Of a stretch of DNA of 64,000 nucleotides, positions 63,367-64,000 are shown one piece after another. The notes beneath the pieces were generated by a model. That model was not told the DNA's origin. It ran no database searches and saw only the letters and a list, made by a program, of their open reading frames with translations. This DNA comes from Butyrivibrio sp. (GTDB lineage: Bacteria; Bacillota; Clostridia; Lachnospirales; Lachnospiraceae): positions 1 to 64,000 of the forward strand of contig SVGA01000016.1 in assembly GCA_015056575.1 (NCBI GenBank), written 5' to 3'. A program made the translations under genes and the position numbers. How positions within the stretch are numbered: position 1 is the stretch's first letter; each line of letters starts with the position of its first letter.

Positions 63367-63411
63367 TCATTAGCCGTTTGGTTAAAGATAAATATGATAT
63401 AGGTTATTACA

Positions 63412-63428
63412 GAGCAATCCGTATATCA
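63412..63428 (+). repeat. 17-nt fragment of the 114-bp repeat unit upstream of rpmI
   Basis: The bases at 63412-63428 are identical to 57681-57697 in the third tandem unit. They cover the 3' arm of stem B (GCAATCC) and the following GTATATCA. The matching 5' arm is not present here. Confidence 0.6.
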
Positions 63429-63465
63429 TACAATGAAAACATTTATTTAACAGGAGGAACAAGCA

Positions 63466-63663
63466 ATGCTGAAGATGAAGACAAAGAGAGCAGCTGCCAA
63501 GAGATTCAAGGTTACAGGCACAGGCAAGCTCATGAGAAACAAAGCGTATAAGCGCCACATTCTTACAAAGAAGTCCACAAAGAGAAAGAGAAACTTAAGA
63601 CATGCCGGACTTGTTGACGCAACAAACGTTAAGACAATGAAGCAGATTCTGCCTTACGCATAA
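63466..63663 (+). CDS. rpmI: Ribosomal protein L35
   Basis: 65 residues with the family sequence [36 protein letters not shown] and a C-terminal [22 protein letters not shown] precedes the ATG. It is a component of the large ribosomal subunit. It is located between infC and rplT, in the usual order. Confidence 0.97.
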   Translation: MLKMKTKRAAAKRFKVTGTGKLMRNKAYKRHILTKKSTKRKRNLRHAGLVDATNVKTMKQILPYA

Positions 63664-63718
63664 TTCAATCAGGCAGAAACGTAGTTCGGTAATTTGATTA
63701 TTTTAGGAGGATTTTAAA

Positions 63719-64000
63719 ATGGCAAGAGTAAAAGGCGCATTAAATGCCAAGAAGAAGCACAATAGAGTACTTAAGCTCGCTAAGGGCTACAGAGGAGCAA
63801 GATCAAAGCAGTACAGAGTTGCTAAGCAGTCTGTTATGAGAGCACTTACTTCAGCATTCGCTGGACGTAAGCAGAAGAAGAGGGATATGAGATCTCTCTG
63901 GATCACACGTATCAACGCTGCAGCTCGTATCAACGGCCTTTCATACAGCAACATGATGCACGGCCTTAAGCTTGCAGGTGTAGATATCAACCGCAAGATG
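63719..64000 (+). CDS. rplT: Ribosomal protein L20 (cut by window end)
   Basis: The first 94 codons are present ([20 protein letters not shown] to AGVDINRKM); a complete L20 has about 117-119 residues. TTAGGAGGATTTTAAA precedes the ATG. Besides its place in the 50S subunit, L20 is the expected repressor of the operon through the leader at 62600-62743. Confidence 0.97.
   Translation, partial: MARVKGALNAKKKHNRVLKLAKGYRGARSKQYRVAKQSVMRALTSAFAGRKQKKRDMRSLWITRINAAARINGLSYSNMMHGLKLAGVDINRKM

Overview
The window looks like a chromosomal segment of an anaerobic Firmicute, most plausibly a Lachnospiraceae member (Butyrivibrio-like). That placement is inference. It rests on moderate GC, very large secreted BspA-type, Ig-like and cell-wall-binding proteins, YesM/YesN-type two-component regulation of a sugar ABC transporter, a sensory [FeFe]-hydrogenase protein, and an infC-rpmI-rplT operon with an L20-type leader and an AUU start.

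Layout. 1-2.2 kb: a MATE exporter and a YczE/YitT-type membrane protein on the minus strand. 2.5-12.8 kb: two giant convergent exported proteins (LRR/Listeria-Bacteroides repeats; cell-wall-binding repeats). 12.9-18.9 kb: a TetR regulator divergent from an MMPL/RND exporter and a heptad-repeat lipoprotein, with three TGAC-N5-GTCA operators in the promoter. 18.9-19.5 kb: a repeat-rich spacer. 19.5-20.8 kb: Sfp-type phosphopantetheinyl transferase and YbaK-type deacylase. 20.9-36.7 kb: a third giant surface protein, an Rpn-tail fragment, a DUF3160 lipoprotein coupled to a CapA-family protein, a 2029-residue papain-type protease with Ig-like repeats, and a small unknown protein. 36.8-41.7 kb: an accessory segment around tRNA-Trp with a DUF4143-type ATPase behind 33-bp repeats, an integrase lacking its catalytic domain, a secreted Cys-motif protein, and a leader-peptide/membrane/zinc-ribbon cluster. 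41.9-44.4 kb: a FucO-like alcohol dehydrogenase with a DhaS-type TetR regulator, and a DUF1622 protein. 44.5-46.0 kb: an exported protein split by a frameshift. 46.3-49.6 kb: MgtC/SapB, a soluble fusion of ferredoxin, [FeFe]-hydrogenase and chemoreceptor signalling domains, and a small unknown. 49.7-53.2 kb: a GH13 lipoprotein, a HAD hydrolase and a VanZ-like protein. 53.2-62.5 kb: a YesN/YesM two-component system and a complete CUT2-type (YtfQRT-YjfF-like) sugar transporter with two binding proteins. 62.5-64 kb: infC-rpmI-rplT.

The strongest unusual signal is non-coding. Three 114-bp tandem units (57381-57698) lie between the first sugar-binding protein and its transporter ATPase. Each unit can fold into two elaborate hairpins, and the third copy carries three compensatory base-pair changes in one stem, which is evidence for selection on RNA structure. 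A 17-nt piece of the same unit recurs upstream of rpmI. Three other spacers (19.1, 41.5 and 51.6 kb) share one architecture, a short word alternating in forward and reverse orientation, but each uses a different word.
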